From: Thermoactinomycetaceae bacterium
GTDB lineage: Bacteria; Bacillota; Bacilli; Thermoactinomycetales; Thermoactinomycetaceae
Direction: 5' to 3'
Assembly: GCA_025449475.1 (NCBI GenBank)
Contig: JANWJM010000017.1
Location: 1 to 10,066 of the forward strand
DNA: 10,066 bases
Shown: one piece after another, positions 1 to 6,884 of the stretch
How positions within the stretch are numbered: the stretch's first letter is position 1
Layout of the letters: each line of letters starts with the position of its first letter
Notes under the pieces: generated by a model
Seen by the model: only the letters and a program-made list of their open reading frames with translations
Database searches by the model: none
Told to the model about the DNA's origin: nothing
Program-made: the position numbers and the translations under genes

Positions 1-1294
1 CACCCACATCCACCCCTTTGGTGGGTTCATCCAAGATCATGACCTTTAAATCGGTGGTCAACAATTTGGCAAAGACTACTTTTTGCTGATTTCCACCCGA
101 AAGAGAGCTAGCCAAATCAAAAATACTATTGGCTTTTACATTGACTTTCTCGAGTAATCGCCTTGCAAGGCTACGCTCTTTTTTCTCATTAATCCAGCCT
201 TTTGTAGAAAGTTCCCCGATAGCAGGGAGAACCACATTTTGTCCAATCTCCCACTCAAGTAGGAGGGCTTCCTTTTGTCGATCTTCGGGTAGGTAACCAA
301 TGCCATATTCCATGGCATCCTTTGGTTTTGCAATTTTCACCTCCTTCCCTTCCATAAAAATCTTTCCGCGATCATAAGGGGAGATGCCAAAGATCGCTTG
401 GCAGACTTCTGTCCTTCCAGCTCCGACTAATCCCGTTAATCCAAGGACTTCTCCTTCATGCAACGTAAACGATACATCCGCAAAATAGCCGGTTTTGCCC
501 AAATTTTCGACTCGTAAAATCTCCTTGCCGATTTGATGTTTCTTTTTTGGGAAAAGCTGTGTCACTTCACGTCCCACCATGGCAACAATCAAGTCATGAT
601 CCGATATTTCATCCACTTTCCAACTTCCGATATACTGCCCATCCCGAAAAACCGTCACTTGACTCGCCAAACGGTACATATCTTCAAAGCGATGAGAGAT
701 AAAAATAATCGATTTCCCTTGGTCACGAAGCTTTTCCGTAATCCGATATAATTCTTCACTTTCTCTAGCCGTTAGAGCAGCAGTTGGTTCGTCCATGATG
801 ATAATCTTGGCATCCGTCGACAATGCTTTCGCAATTTCAACAATCTGTTGCTCGGCGACACTGAGTAAACCCATTTCATCCTTTGGACTAAATTTTGCTC
901 CTAGTTCATCCAATAATTGCTTTGCTTCTTCATGCATTTCTCGCCAGAGCAATTTTCCGGTACGTTTATGAACTTTCTCATGCCCCATAAATATATTCTC
1001 TGTCACGCTTAAATGAGGGTACCCTGTCACATGTTGATAGATCGCTGCAATCCCAAGTTGTTGTGCTTCTTTGGGATTGCGAATCTCGATCTTTTCCCCA
1101 TGCAGAAATATCTCCCCTTCATCGGGGGTATGCACGCCGGTAATCACCTTAATAAATGTGGATTTACCGGCTCCATTCTCACCCATCAACGCATGAATTT
1201 CTCCCGGTCGTAAGCGAAATTGAACGCGATCCAAAGCTTTTACACCTGGAAATGTCTTGGTGATTCCTTTTAGTTCCAGAACATATTCTGACAT
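1..1294 (-). CDS. Sugar ABC importer ATPase, RbsA/RhaT type, two nucleotide-binding domains (3' end cut by window edge)
   Basis: This is the energising subunit of a carbohydrate (CUT2-type) ABC importer on the inner face of the membrane. I translated 431 residues; the last roughly 70 expected for this ~500-residue family lie beyond position 1. Domain 1 has Walker A GENGAGKST (residues 38-46), Q-loop YQH, a degenerate signature LSVAEQQ, Walker B IIIMDEPT and the H-loop ISHR. Domain 2 has the degenerate Walker A GLVGAGRTEV typical of the family, signature LSGGNQQ (about 398-404) and Walker B VMILDEPTKGVD at the edge. The start is ATG 1294, six bases after a GGGGGG ribosome site; the in-frame ATG at 1300 touches that site and is unlikely. 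It follows the isomerase gene after 72 bp. Rhamnose, or another 6-deoxyhexose, as substrate is inferred from context only; permease and binding-protein genes are expected to the left of the window. Confidence 0.95.
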   Translation of the reverse strand, partial: MSEYVLELKGITKTFPGVKALDRVQFRLRPGEIHALMGENGAGKSTFIKVITGVHTPDEGEIFLHGEKIEIRNPKEAQQLGIAAIYQHVTGYPHLSVTENIFMGHEKVHKRTGKLLWREMHEEAKQLLDELGAKFSPKDEMGLLSVAEQQIVEIAKALSTDAKIIIMDEPTAALTARESEELYRITEKLRDQGKSIIFISHRFEDMYRLASQVTVFRDGQYIGSWKVDEISDHDLIVAMVGREVTQLFPKKKHQIGKEILRVENLGKTGYFADVSFTLHEGEVLGLTGLVGAGRTEVCQAIFGISPYDRGKIFMEGKEVKIAKPKDAMEYGIGYLPEDRQKEALLLEWEIGQNVVLPAIGELSTKGWINEKKERSLARRLLEKVNVKANSIFDLASSLSGGNQQKVVFAKLLTTDLKVMILDEPTKGVDVG

Positions 1295-1300
1295 GATCAT

Positions 1301-1306
1301 CCCCCC
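1301..1306 (-). promoter_or_regulatory. Ribosome binding site of the ABC ATPase gene
   Basis: GGGGGG on the minus strand lies six bases before ATG 1294. This spacing favours that start over the in-frame ATG at 1300, which directly abuts the G run. Confidence 0.6.
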
Positions 1307-1346
1307 ACACACATTAATAGCGGTGCTGGAAGCTTTTTTATTTATA

Positions 1347-1375
1347 AATTTAATAATTTTCTATAATCATGTTAA
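1347..1375 (-). promoter_or_regulatory. Weak candidate sigma-A promoter before the ABC transporter gene
   Basis: TTAACA (1370-1375, 5 of 6 to TTGACA) is separated by 17 bases from TAAATT (1347-1352, 4 of 6 to TATAAT). It spans the stop codon of the isomerase gene and the very AT-rich start of the 72-bp spacer. AT-rich spacers often produce such matches by chance, so the call is tentative. If real, it would let the importer be made separately from the catabolic genes. Confidence 0.25.
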
Positions 1376-2872
1376 TAAAACAGCGGGGATTTCCATGATT
1401 TCAGCAGCTTTACGAAACTGTGAAGCATTATGCCCAATCGAAAGTGCACAATGGTGCGTTGGCGCTTCAGCAAACCATTTTTCTAAATACTCGTCCGGTG
1501 GTAATGGGAAACGAACTGGAGTTTGTGTATTTCCGATCTGCATAATTGGACCATCGGTGGATTCGCCTTCTCCAATAATCACTTTTAATCTTCCATCTTT
1601 CGTTTGTGTTACATTTAAAGTTGTCACCGGTCCCTGCTTTACTTTTGCCTCTACCGAAATCCCTGTCCCTTGTTTACCATGATAAAGCCCCATGCCTCGT
1701 AGGATTGGTCTTCCTTCTGCAATCGCAATATGGAACGGTCCGTCATGTCCAAGAATTACCGTTTGATCAATATAATCGACGACTACCAGCTCGGAATAGC
1801 TTCCACCAGTTCCGAACAAGTCACAAATCTTCATGGCGATAGCCGTTTTTAAGTCTCCTTCTCCGGAACAAGGAATCCCTCGCGCCGTTAGTAACGAATG
1901 TCCCAAGATAAACCCTGCTTGTAATTTTTCATACTCATTGCCGGGCGCGCCATGATAATAGTAGGTGAGTGAATCCAAATCATATTCCCGAACCAGACGC
2001 TCCTGTGCCGCGGCCACTTTACAAGACCACTCCAACTGTTCCTCGGTTGGCTTCTTGGCAATTGGATCAGCGGGAGAATCTCCACTAATCTCAAACATGG
2101 CAAAGGTTTCTTCGCGCTTCTGTTTAATCTCCTTTTCGGTTACTTCTTTTAACAACTTATCCAAATCACACATCTCTAATATTTCCACATGAAGACCTGT
2201 CTGCGCCTGAACCATGGTAAAGTCGCTATACATATCCAGCATTCCACTATAGGTATTTCCTAAGAAACCGAAGCGACTCTGCTGAAGGGTGCGAGCGACA
2301 CCTGCGCTGAGAATCCATTCTTTGATTTCTCGCCAAGCTCGCTTCGCTTCCGGTCGGTCTTGTGTATTTTCATCGGATACAGAAATATCGGGGGTTTCAC
2401 TTCGACCGAGCAAACCATTGATATAGCGAAACGGAATATTGGATCGCTCAAAAGCATTGGCGATTTCTGGAGCTGGACAAGATCCACACTGCGCTAAAAA
2501 CTCTAACGTGGTCGCTTTCTCATAATTGACCCTTGCTGCCGGCTGAAGATTAATTACAATTACCGGTCGTTTGCAGATTTGATGAACGGGCAGGATCGCC
2601 GCACTCGTGGAATACGTCGCCGTGTGGCAAAAAATGATATCCACATTCTGTTGATTCAACCATTCACCCGCTTGCCGGGCTCGTTCTTCTGTATCAACCA
2701 AACCAAAATTGAATACTTCTCCCCATTCGCTCATCCGCTGTTCAATAAATCGTCCATATTCAATTAAACGTTCTTTTAATCCAGGAAACTGACTCCAATA
2801 GGCTTGTAATCCAATCGAATACAAGCCCACTCTTGCTTTTAATTTTGGTTTGATAGGCTCAAAGAGACTCAT
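1367..2872 (-). CDS. L-fucose/L-arabinose isomerase family protein
   Basis: A 501-residue protein of the L-fucose/L-arabinose isomerase superfamily, which interconverts aldoses and ketoses with a divalent metal. The N-terminal half is a Rossmann-like region with CHTATYSTS near residues 82-90. The C-terminal half carries apparent metal/catalytic residues: GEGDLKTA with Glu338, Glu361 and Asp366 in SELVVVDY, GHDGP with His376, and HHCALSIGHNAS with His473/His474. Order and spacing resemble the Glu-Glu-His-His set of L-arabinose isomerase, so the enzyme looks active. It starts at ATG 2872 after GAGGTGA, and its ATGA overlaps the rhaM stop, implying coupled translation. The substrate is not determinable from sequence. 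Because a dedicated rhamnose isomerase is already present, this one may act on L-fucose or another related sugar. Family call is firm, substrate is inference. Confidence 0.9.
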   Translation of the reverse strand: MSLFEPIKPKLKARVGLYSIGLQAYWSQFPGLKERLIEYGRFIEQRMSEWGEVFNFGLVDTEERARQAGEWLNQQNVDIIFCHTATYSTSAAILPVHQICKRPVIVINLQPAARVNYEKATTLEFLAQCGSCPAPEIANAFERSNIPFRYINGLLGRSETPDISVSDENTQDRPEAKRAWREIKEWILSAGVARTLQQSRFGFLGNTYSGMLDMYSDFTMVQAQTGLHVEILEMCDLDKLLKEVTEKEIKQKREETFAMFEISGDSPADPIAKKPTEEQLEWSCKVAAAQERLVREYDLDSLTYYYHGAPGNEYEKLQAGFILGHSLLTARGIPCSGEGDLKTAIAMKICDLFGTGGSYSELVVVDYIDQTVILGHDGPFHIAIAEGRPILRGMGLYHGKQGTGISVEAKVKQGPVTTLNVTQTKDGRLKVIIGEGESTDGPIMQIGNTQTPVRFPLPPDEYLEKWFAEAPTHHCALSIGHNASQFRKAAEIMEIPAVLLT

Positions 2873-3201
2873 GATCTTTCACCTCTTTTTTTACTTTGAA
2901 AATGGAAGACTTCTGGAATTTCACGGATGGTTTTCCCTTCGTGATGGGGAATCAGGATATCTGACATAAACTGTTGCCAACGTTGATTGGCTTCATTCTC
3001 TTCCAAGATTTTCATCGCTTTTTGAAAATCTTCGACCTCCATGTAAGCAAACAGATACTCTTCATGAAGAAAAATACTGTATGTGTCGATTCCAACTTCC
3101 TCAAAAGCTTGCAAAAGTTCAGGATAGACATTCTTATGTCGCTCGATGTATTCTTCTTGATCTTTCGGATCAATCTTCAATAGAAATGCCACTCGTTCCA
3201 T
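2869..3201 (-). CDS. rhaM: L-rhamnose mutarotase family protein RhaM
   Basis: A 110-residue protein matching the small RhaM (COG3254) mutarotases, which interconvert alpha and beta anomers of L-rhamnose so that the isomerase receives its preferred form. It opens MERVAFLLKI, has His22 in the YIERHKNVYPEL segment at the position of the catalytic His of E. coli RhaM, then FLHEEYLFAYMEVED and a C-terminal segment containing QRWQQFM, all typical. The start is ATG 3201, eight bases after AAGGGGG; a longer frame beginning at TTG 3240 adds 13 residues not typical of the family. The stop overlaps the next gene's ATG by four bases. Some members of this family act on L-fucose, so the close pairing with a fucose/arabinose-type isomerase leaves its exact substrate open. 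Confidence 0.93.
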   Translation of the reverse strand: MERVAFLLKIDPKDQEEYIERHKNVYPELLQAFEEVGIDTYSIFLHEEYLFAYMEVEDFQKAMKILEENEANQRWQQFMSDILIPHHEGKTIREIPEVFHFQSKKRGERS

Positions 3202-3209
3202 CGTTCCAT

Positions 3210-3216
3210 CCCCCTT
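3210..3216 (-). promoter_or_regulatory. Ribosome binding site fixing the rhaM start
   Basis: AAGGGGG on the minus strand lies eight bases before ATG 3201. It supports the short family-length RhaM rather than the TTG-initiated extension from 3240. Confidence 0.65.
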
Positions 3217-3225
3217 CTTAATCGG

Positions 3226-3239
3226 CGTAAACGCTTTCA
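3226..3239 (-). promoter_or_regulatory. Candidate cre site (CcpA catabolite repression)
   Basis: TGAAAGCGTTTACG on the minus strand matches the Bacillus cre consensus TGWNANCGNTNWCA at all defined positions except the last (G for A). It lies in the 82-bp lutC-rhaM gap, 25 bases before the rhaM start. A single-mismatch match is expected roughly once or twice by chance in 10 kb, but its placement in one of only two sizeable gaps raises its credibility. If bound by CcpA it could block elongation into, or initiation before, the distal genes when glucose is present. Confidence 0.45.
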
Positions 3240-3254
3240 ATTGCTGTTCAGATG

Positions 3255-3276
3255 CATGAAAAATTTCTCCTTCATG
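3255..3276 (-). repeat. Short inverted repeat in the lutC-rhaM gap
   Basis: Six-base perfect arms CATGAA (minus strand, 3271-3276) and TTCATG (3255-3260) enclose a ten-base loop that holds GGAGA, a ribosome-site-like sequence. The stem is short and AT-containing with no T run after it, so it is not a convincing terminator. It could be a protein-binding site, a weak hairpin or chance. Confidence 0.25.
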
Positions 3277-3283
3277 ATCTTAT

Positions 3284-3940
3284 TTACACTTTCACCAAGA
3301 TATGGAGCACTGCTGGTCCATGAACCCCAATGCTCAAATCGTTCTCAATATCGGAAGATCGACTGGGACCCGTAATGAAATGAATAGCTGACGGAGGTTT
3401 CCCCCCTCGAAACTCAGCCAACACCTCACCCATCCGTGTACGAATCTGATCCGCGTCCACGATCGCGATATGATGAGCGGGAAAAAGACTGACTCCTCGA
3501 CTTTTCTGTTCATCGGAACAAAGAACCAATGTCCCTGTATCCGCAATGGCAAAATCGACTGTGGTGATGCCCACATCGGCATGAAGAGCTTGGGATGGAT
3601 CTGCAATAGGGTCAACAATCCTTGATTTCCATCTGTTCAGGACCGAATCAATCATTGCTGGACATTCTGTGTGATCCCACCTCAAAATGGACTGGGGTTT
3701 CAGTGATGTGAGCAATGCTTGCAACCCTTCTTGAAGTTGCTGCTGGGTTTCAAAACAATGAACCTCTGCTCCCAATGTTCGTGCTTCTTGGCAAAATCGA
3801 TCCACTCGTTCGGACTTCCGTGGAAGAACAAAGGACTTCCAATGATCGGGAGCGCCAATCTGTTCACGCTTTGGTGGATTTCTGATCTCTGGGCGTCCGA
3901 GTTGTTTGGCAAGATGGAGTAAAAACGCTTCTCTATTCAT
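3284..3940 (-). CDS. lutC: Lactate utilization protein C, LUD domain
   Basis: A 218-residue LUD-domain protein matching LutC, the third component of the LutABC complex that oxidises L-lactate to pyruvate in Bacillus. Diagnostic segments are VGITTVDFAIADTGTLVL (about residues 124-141), then FPAHHIAIVDADQI and the C-terminal FITGPSRSSDIENDLSIGVHGP, which are hallmarks of the LutB/LutC family. The length is slightly under that of B. subtilis LutC, and nothing essential seems missing. The start is ATG 3940, whose ATGA overlaps the lutB stop, so translation is coupled. It ends the lut trio; an 82-bp gap with a possible cre site follows. LUD proteins also occur in other contexts, but the full ABC set in order makes the call secure. 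Confidence 0.95.
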   Translation of the reverse strand: MNREAFLLHLAKQLGRPEIRNPPKREQIGAPDHWKSFVLPRKSERVDRFCQEARTLGAEVHCFETQQQLQEGLQALLTSLKPQSILRWDHTECPAMIDSVLNRWKSRIVDPIADPSQALHADVGITTVDFAIADTGTLVLCSDEQKSRGVSLFPAHHIAIVDADQIRTRMGEVLAEFRGGKPPSAIHFITGPSRSSDIENDLSIGVHGPAVLHILVKV

Positions 3941-5388
3941 TGATTATCCACTCCCTCTTCCAGCTCTTTTTGGAGCATCTTCCATTGTTCACGGAAAGAT
4001 CGCTGGGTAGAATAGGGGAGTCGCCGTGATCGAACCCATCCTTGGACGATTGGCAGTCGACTGAGAAAGCTTGACCAACGTGAACCGTCTTTTACGCTCC
4101 ACTTCTGCACGTGCCGAAGGGTCTTCATCATCCATTGAAAAGTGGCTTGATGTCGAAATATCGCTGAATAACCTCGAAATGCAACTTTTTCAATGCCCCC
4201 TTGAGTCTTTACTCTTCGTTCGCGCAGATAAACCAACATATCGTGCAACGGGATTTGGACCGGACAAGCATCGTAACAAGCACCACACAGCGATGATGCA
4301 TCGGCCAGTTCTTGTACTTGTTCATCCTCTGGGTTTAGGAGCGGGGAAAGTACTGCCCCGATAGGACCGGGATAGACGCTCCCGTAAGCATGTCCACCGA
4401 TTTGCCGATACACTGGACAAACATTGAGACAAGCTCCACAGCGAATACAGTGAAGAATCGCTTGAAACTTCGGATCACCCAGTTGTTTGGAGCGACCGTT
4501 ATCAACGATAATGATATGCAACTCTTCTGGTCCATCCTTTTCATCGCTTCGCTTTGGACCCGTGAGAATACTCATGTAGGCAGTCAGTTTCTGTCCGGTT
4601 GCACTCCGAGGCAATAGGTTGGCCATTACTTCTAAATCTTCCCAAGTGGGAACCATCCGTTCCATTCCCATCATGACAATCTGAGTTTTGGGAAGGGTAG
4701 TGACCATGCGAATATTCCCTTCATTGCTGAAGAGTACAACGGACCCTGATTCGGCAATCGCAAAGTTACACCCTGTCATGCCGATCTCCGCTTGAGCAAA
4801 CGCTTCACGCAACTTCTGACGAGCAAAAGCGGTTAATGCTTTGGTATCTGTGGATACCGCCTTGCCCTGCTCAGCTGAAAAGAGCTGCGCAATCTGTTCA
4901 CGTGTTTGATGGATGGCAGGAATAATAATGTGCGATGGCGTTTGCTTCGCTAATTGAACGATATATTCTCCCAAATCGGTTTCGACGCATGCTATTCCCT
5001 CTTTTTCAAAAACCGTGTTGATCTCCACTTCTTCCGTTACCATCGACTTTGATTTGACGACCTTCTTTGCGCGTTTTTCCTTCGCAATCTCTAAAGCAAT
5101 CTTTGCCGCCTCTACTCCATCCTTGGCAAAATAAACCTGACCACCCGCCTGCTCGACATTGGTAGCAAATTGATCCAAGTAATAATCGAGATACTGAATC
5201 GTATGCGCACGAATTTGACGTCCTCGTTCTCGCCAAAGCTCCCAATCTCCCAATGCATTGGTACTTTCCTCTTTTTTCTCTCGCAACCGCTCCGTCGTAA
5301 ACTGAACAGCCTGACGAAGGAATGAATCCTTTAAGGCATGTTCACTTCTCTGAGTCAGGGATTGATCGGTGTTAAGTAACATGTGCAT
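3937..5388 (-). CDS. lutB: Lactate utilization iron-sulfur protein B
   Basis: A 483-residue protein matching LutB, a fusion of an N-terminal LUD domain with a ferredoxin-like iron-sulfur domain, part of the cytoplasmic LutABC L-lactate oxidation system. The LUD region shows VKSKSMVTEE (about 111-120), CVETDLGEYIVQ (134-145) and GMTGCNFAIAESGSV (203-217). The iron-sulfur region has Cys314, 317, 320 and 324 (CX2CX2CX3CP) and Cys368, 371 and 375 (CX2CX3CP); a fourth ligand of the second cluster is probably Cys324 or a shared Cys, as in dicluster ferredoxins. ATG 5388 follows GAAGGTG closely; the in-frame ATG at 5382 is a possible alternative. It overlaps the lutA end by 17 bases and the lutC start by 4. 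Length and C-terminal LutB tail are normal for the family. Confidence 0.97.
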   Translation of the reverse strand: MHMLLNTDQSLTQRSEHALKDSFLRQAVQFTTERLREKKEESTNALGDWELWRERGRQIRAHTIQYLDYYLDQFATNVEQAGGQVYFAKDGVEAAKIALEIAKEKRAKKVVKSKSMVTEEVEINTVFEKEGIACVETDLGEYIVQLAKQTPSHIIIPAIHQTREQIAQLFSAEQGKAVSTDTKALTAFARQKLREAFAQAEIGMTGCNFAIAESGSVVLFSNEGNIRMVTTLPKTQIVMMGMERMVPTWEDLEVMANLLPRSATGQKLTAYMSILTGPKRSDEKDGPEELHIIIVDNGRSKQLGDPKFQAILHCIRCGACLNVCPVYRQIGGHAYGSVYPGPIGAVLSPLLNPEDEQVQELADASSLCGACYDACPVQIPLHDMLVYLRERRVKTQGGIEKVAFRGYSAIFRHQATFQWMMKTLRHVQKWSVKDGSRWSSFLSRLPIVQGWVRSRRLPYSTQRSFREQWKMLQKELEEGVDNQ

Positions 5389-6109
5389 TCACACCTTCAA
5401 ATAAAAGCTCAGCCAGATGGAGAACTCGAATGGATGTTTCACGCTGACGTAGATTTCCTTCAATATTCATCAGGCATCCCATATCCGTTCCGACCAAAAC
5501 CTCTGCATGGGTTTCCAGAATATGATCGCATTTACTCTTCACCATCGCGGATGAGAGACCAGACATCTTCACAGAGAATGTCCCTCCAAAGCCACAACAA
5601 TCTTCTTGACCAGGCAATGGAATGAGGTGAATCCCTTTGATCTGTTTGAGCAGCTGTAACGGCTCTTGCTTGATCCCCAGTAACCGGGAACCATGGCAAG
5701 ACGGATGGTAGGTCACCCGATGCGGAAAAGTGGCATCGAGATCACTCACTTTTAACACATTCACAAGAAATTGTGAGAATTCATAGGTCTTATCGATGAG
5801 ATTTTCAACACGTTTCAAATTCTCAGGATCATCTTGAAACAGATAAGGATAGTACTGATGGATCATGCCAACACAAGAACCAGAAGGTGAGACAACATAG
5901 TCGGCATCCTCAAAAGCATCTAGGAGCGTTCGTGCTACTCGACGAGCTTCTTCGGTATAACCACTGTTAAAAGCCGGTTGTCCACAACAAGTCTGATTGG
6001 TCGGAAAGTCGACATGGATTCCTTGTCGATGCAATAAACGAACCATACTAATCCCTACGTTTGGAAAAAACTGATCAACCAAACAGGTGATAAAAATCGC
6101 AACCTTCAT
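5372..6109 (-). CDS. lutA: Lactate utilization iron-sulfur protein A, CCG domains
   Basis: A 245-residue protein with two cysteine-rich CCG domains, matching LutA (related to GlcF/GlpC-type subunits), which with LutB and LutC converts L-lactate to pyruvate. Visible cysteine motifs are FITCL (Cys9), CCGQPAFNSG (Cys41-Cys42), SGSC (Cys79), SCHG (Cys138), CCGFGGTFSVK (Cys171-Cys172) and MGC (Cys212), the expected set for the non-cubane iron-sulfur cluster sites. The start is ATG 6109, preceded by GAGGAA; ATGA overlaps the rhaR stop by four bases, so the lut genes are tied translationally to the rhamnose regulator. The 3' end overlaps lutB by 17 bases. No LutR-like GntR regulator or lactate permease is present in the window, implying control by the rhamnose system. 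Confidence 0.97.
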   Translation of the reverse strand: MKVAIFITCLVDQFFPNVGISMVRLLHRQGIHVDFPTNQTCCGQPAFNSGYTEEARRVARTLLDAFEDADYVVSPSGSCVGMIHQYYPYLFQDDPENLKRVENLIDKTYEFSQFLVNVLKVSDLDATFPHRVTYHPSCHGSRLLGIKQEPLQLLKQIKGIHLIPLPGQEDCCGFGGTFSVKMSGLSSAMVKSKCDHILETHAEVLVGTDMGCLMNIEGNLRQRETSIRVLHLAELLFEGVNAHVT

Positions 6110-6876
6110 CGGTTTAGTTCCTCTTTCACTTGGATTACTTCCAGTCCTCTCTCTCTCAATTGCTGAACATGGTGTTCTTTTGTCTTTGCATCGGTAATCA
6201 GGCGGTTAACCTGATGAAGTTCACCAGAATGAGCGAAAGCTTGTACACCAAATTTGCTAAAATCAACCATTAAATTGACTTCATCAGCAATTTCCATCAT
6301 CTTTCTCTTCACCAATGCTTGTAGTTCATTGGACTCGCTAATCCCACGAGTCGAATGAATCCCTTGGCACGAGAGAAAGGCTTTATTCACATGATATTGT
6401 TGAAGCGATTTTTCCGCCAGTGGTCCAACAAACGAGAGTGAACGTGGCGAAAGTTGCCCTCCTGTTGAAATGACTTTAATCTTTTCTTTTTCACTTAGCT
6501 CCAATGCAACTTTAATGGAGTTTGTCAATACCGTCAGGGGACTATTCGGCATAATCTTCGCCATATACCAAGCCGTTGTACTTGCATCCAAGATAATTCG
6601 ATCACCGGGTTGAATCCACTGAACCGCTAATTTAGCAATATCTTGCTTTTCTTTTACATTTATAATTTCTCGTTCGAAATATGGAACTTCTCGATCTTGG
6701 ATCTTTACTGCTCCACCATGACTTCTCCGCAACTTGTTCTGACTCTCCAAGATATCTAAATCACGACGAATGGTCTCTTCGGTCACGGAAAACATGTGGC
6801 TCAGTTCCGTTACACGAACACTCCCTTTTTGGTTGACCAAATCTAGAATCTTTTTTCGCCTTTCCGCCACCAACAT
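6106..6876 (-). CDS. rhaR: DeoR-family transcriptional regulator of rhamnose catabolism
   Basis: A 256-residue DeoR-family regulator. The N-terminal winged helix-turn-helix covers about residues 5-57, with recognition segment VTEETIRRDLDIL (31-43) and the family-typical RRSHGGAV. The C-terminal sugar-phosphate sensing domain has DASTTAWYMA (97-106), VLTNSIKVA and STGGQLSPRSLSFVGP. DeoR proteins usually repress and are released by a phosphorylated pathway intermediate; rhamnulose-1-phosphate is a sensible but unproven effector. The start is ATG 6876 after AAGGTAGGG, a ribosome site that contains the rhaB stop codon, leaving only 8 bp between the genes. Its place inside the operon suggests autoregulation from a promoter to the right of the window. 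The name follows the DeoR-type RhaR of Bacillus (yulB). Confidence 0.88.
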   Translation of the reverse strand: MLVAERRKKILDLVNQKGSVRVTELSHMFSVTEETIRRDLDILESQNKLRRSHGGAVKIQDREVPYFEREIINVKEKQDIAKLAVQWIQPGDRIILDASTTAWYMAKIMPNSPLTVLTNSIKVALELSEKEKIKVISTGGQLSPRSLSFVGPLAEKSLQQYHVNKAFLSCQGIHSTRGISESNELQALVKRKMMEIADEVNLMVDFSKFGVQAFAHSGELHQVNRLITDAKTKEHHVQQLRERGLEVIQVKEELNR

Positions 6877-6884
6877 GTCTGTCC

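Noticed and set aside
1257..1682. A 141-codon plus-strand frame opposite the isomerase end and the ABC gene start
   Set aside because: It lies antisense to two clearly recognised genes and their spacer, its protein resembles no known family, and no convincing ribosome site precedes it.
3202..3240. TTG 3240 as the rhaM start, adding 13 residues
   Set aside because: The family begins at the MER of ATG 3201, which has a strong AAGGGGG site at good spacing; the extension contains the cre-like sequence.
3255..3276. Inverted repeat as a transcription terminator after lutC
   Set aside because: The arms are only six bases, not GC-rich, and no T run follows; read-through to rhaM is more likely.
3334..3618. 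Other-frame open stretch inside lutC (94 codons)
   Set aside because: It is a shadow of lutC on the same strand; the lutC frame carries the conserved LUD motifs.
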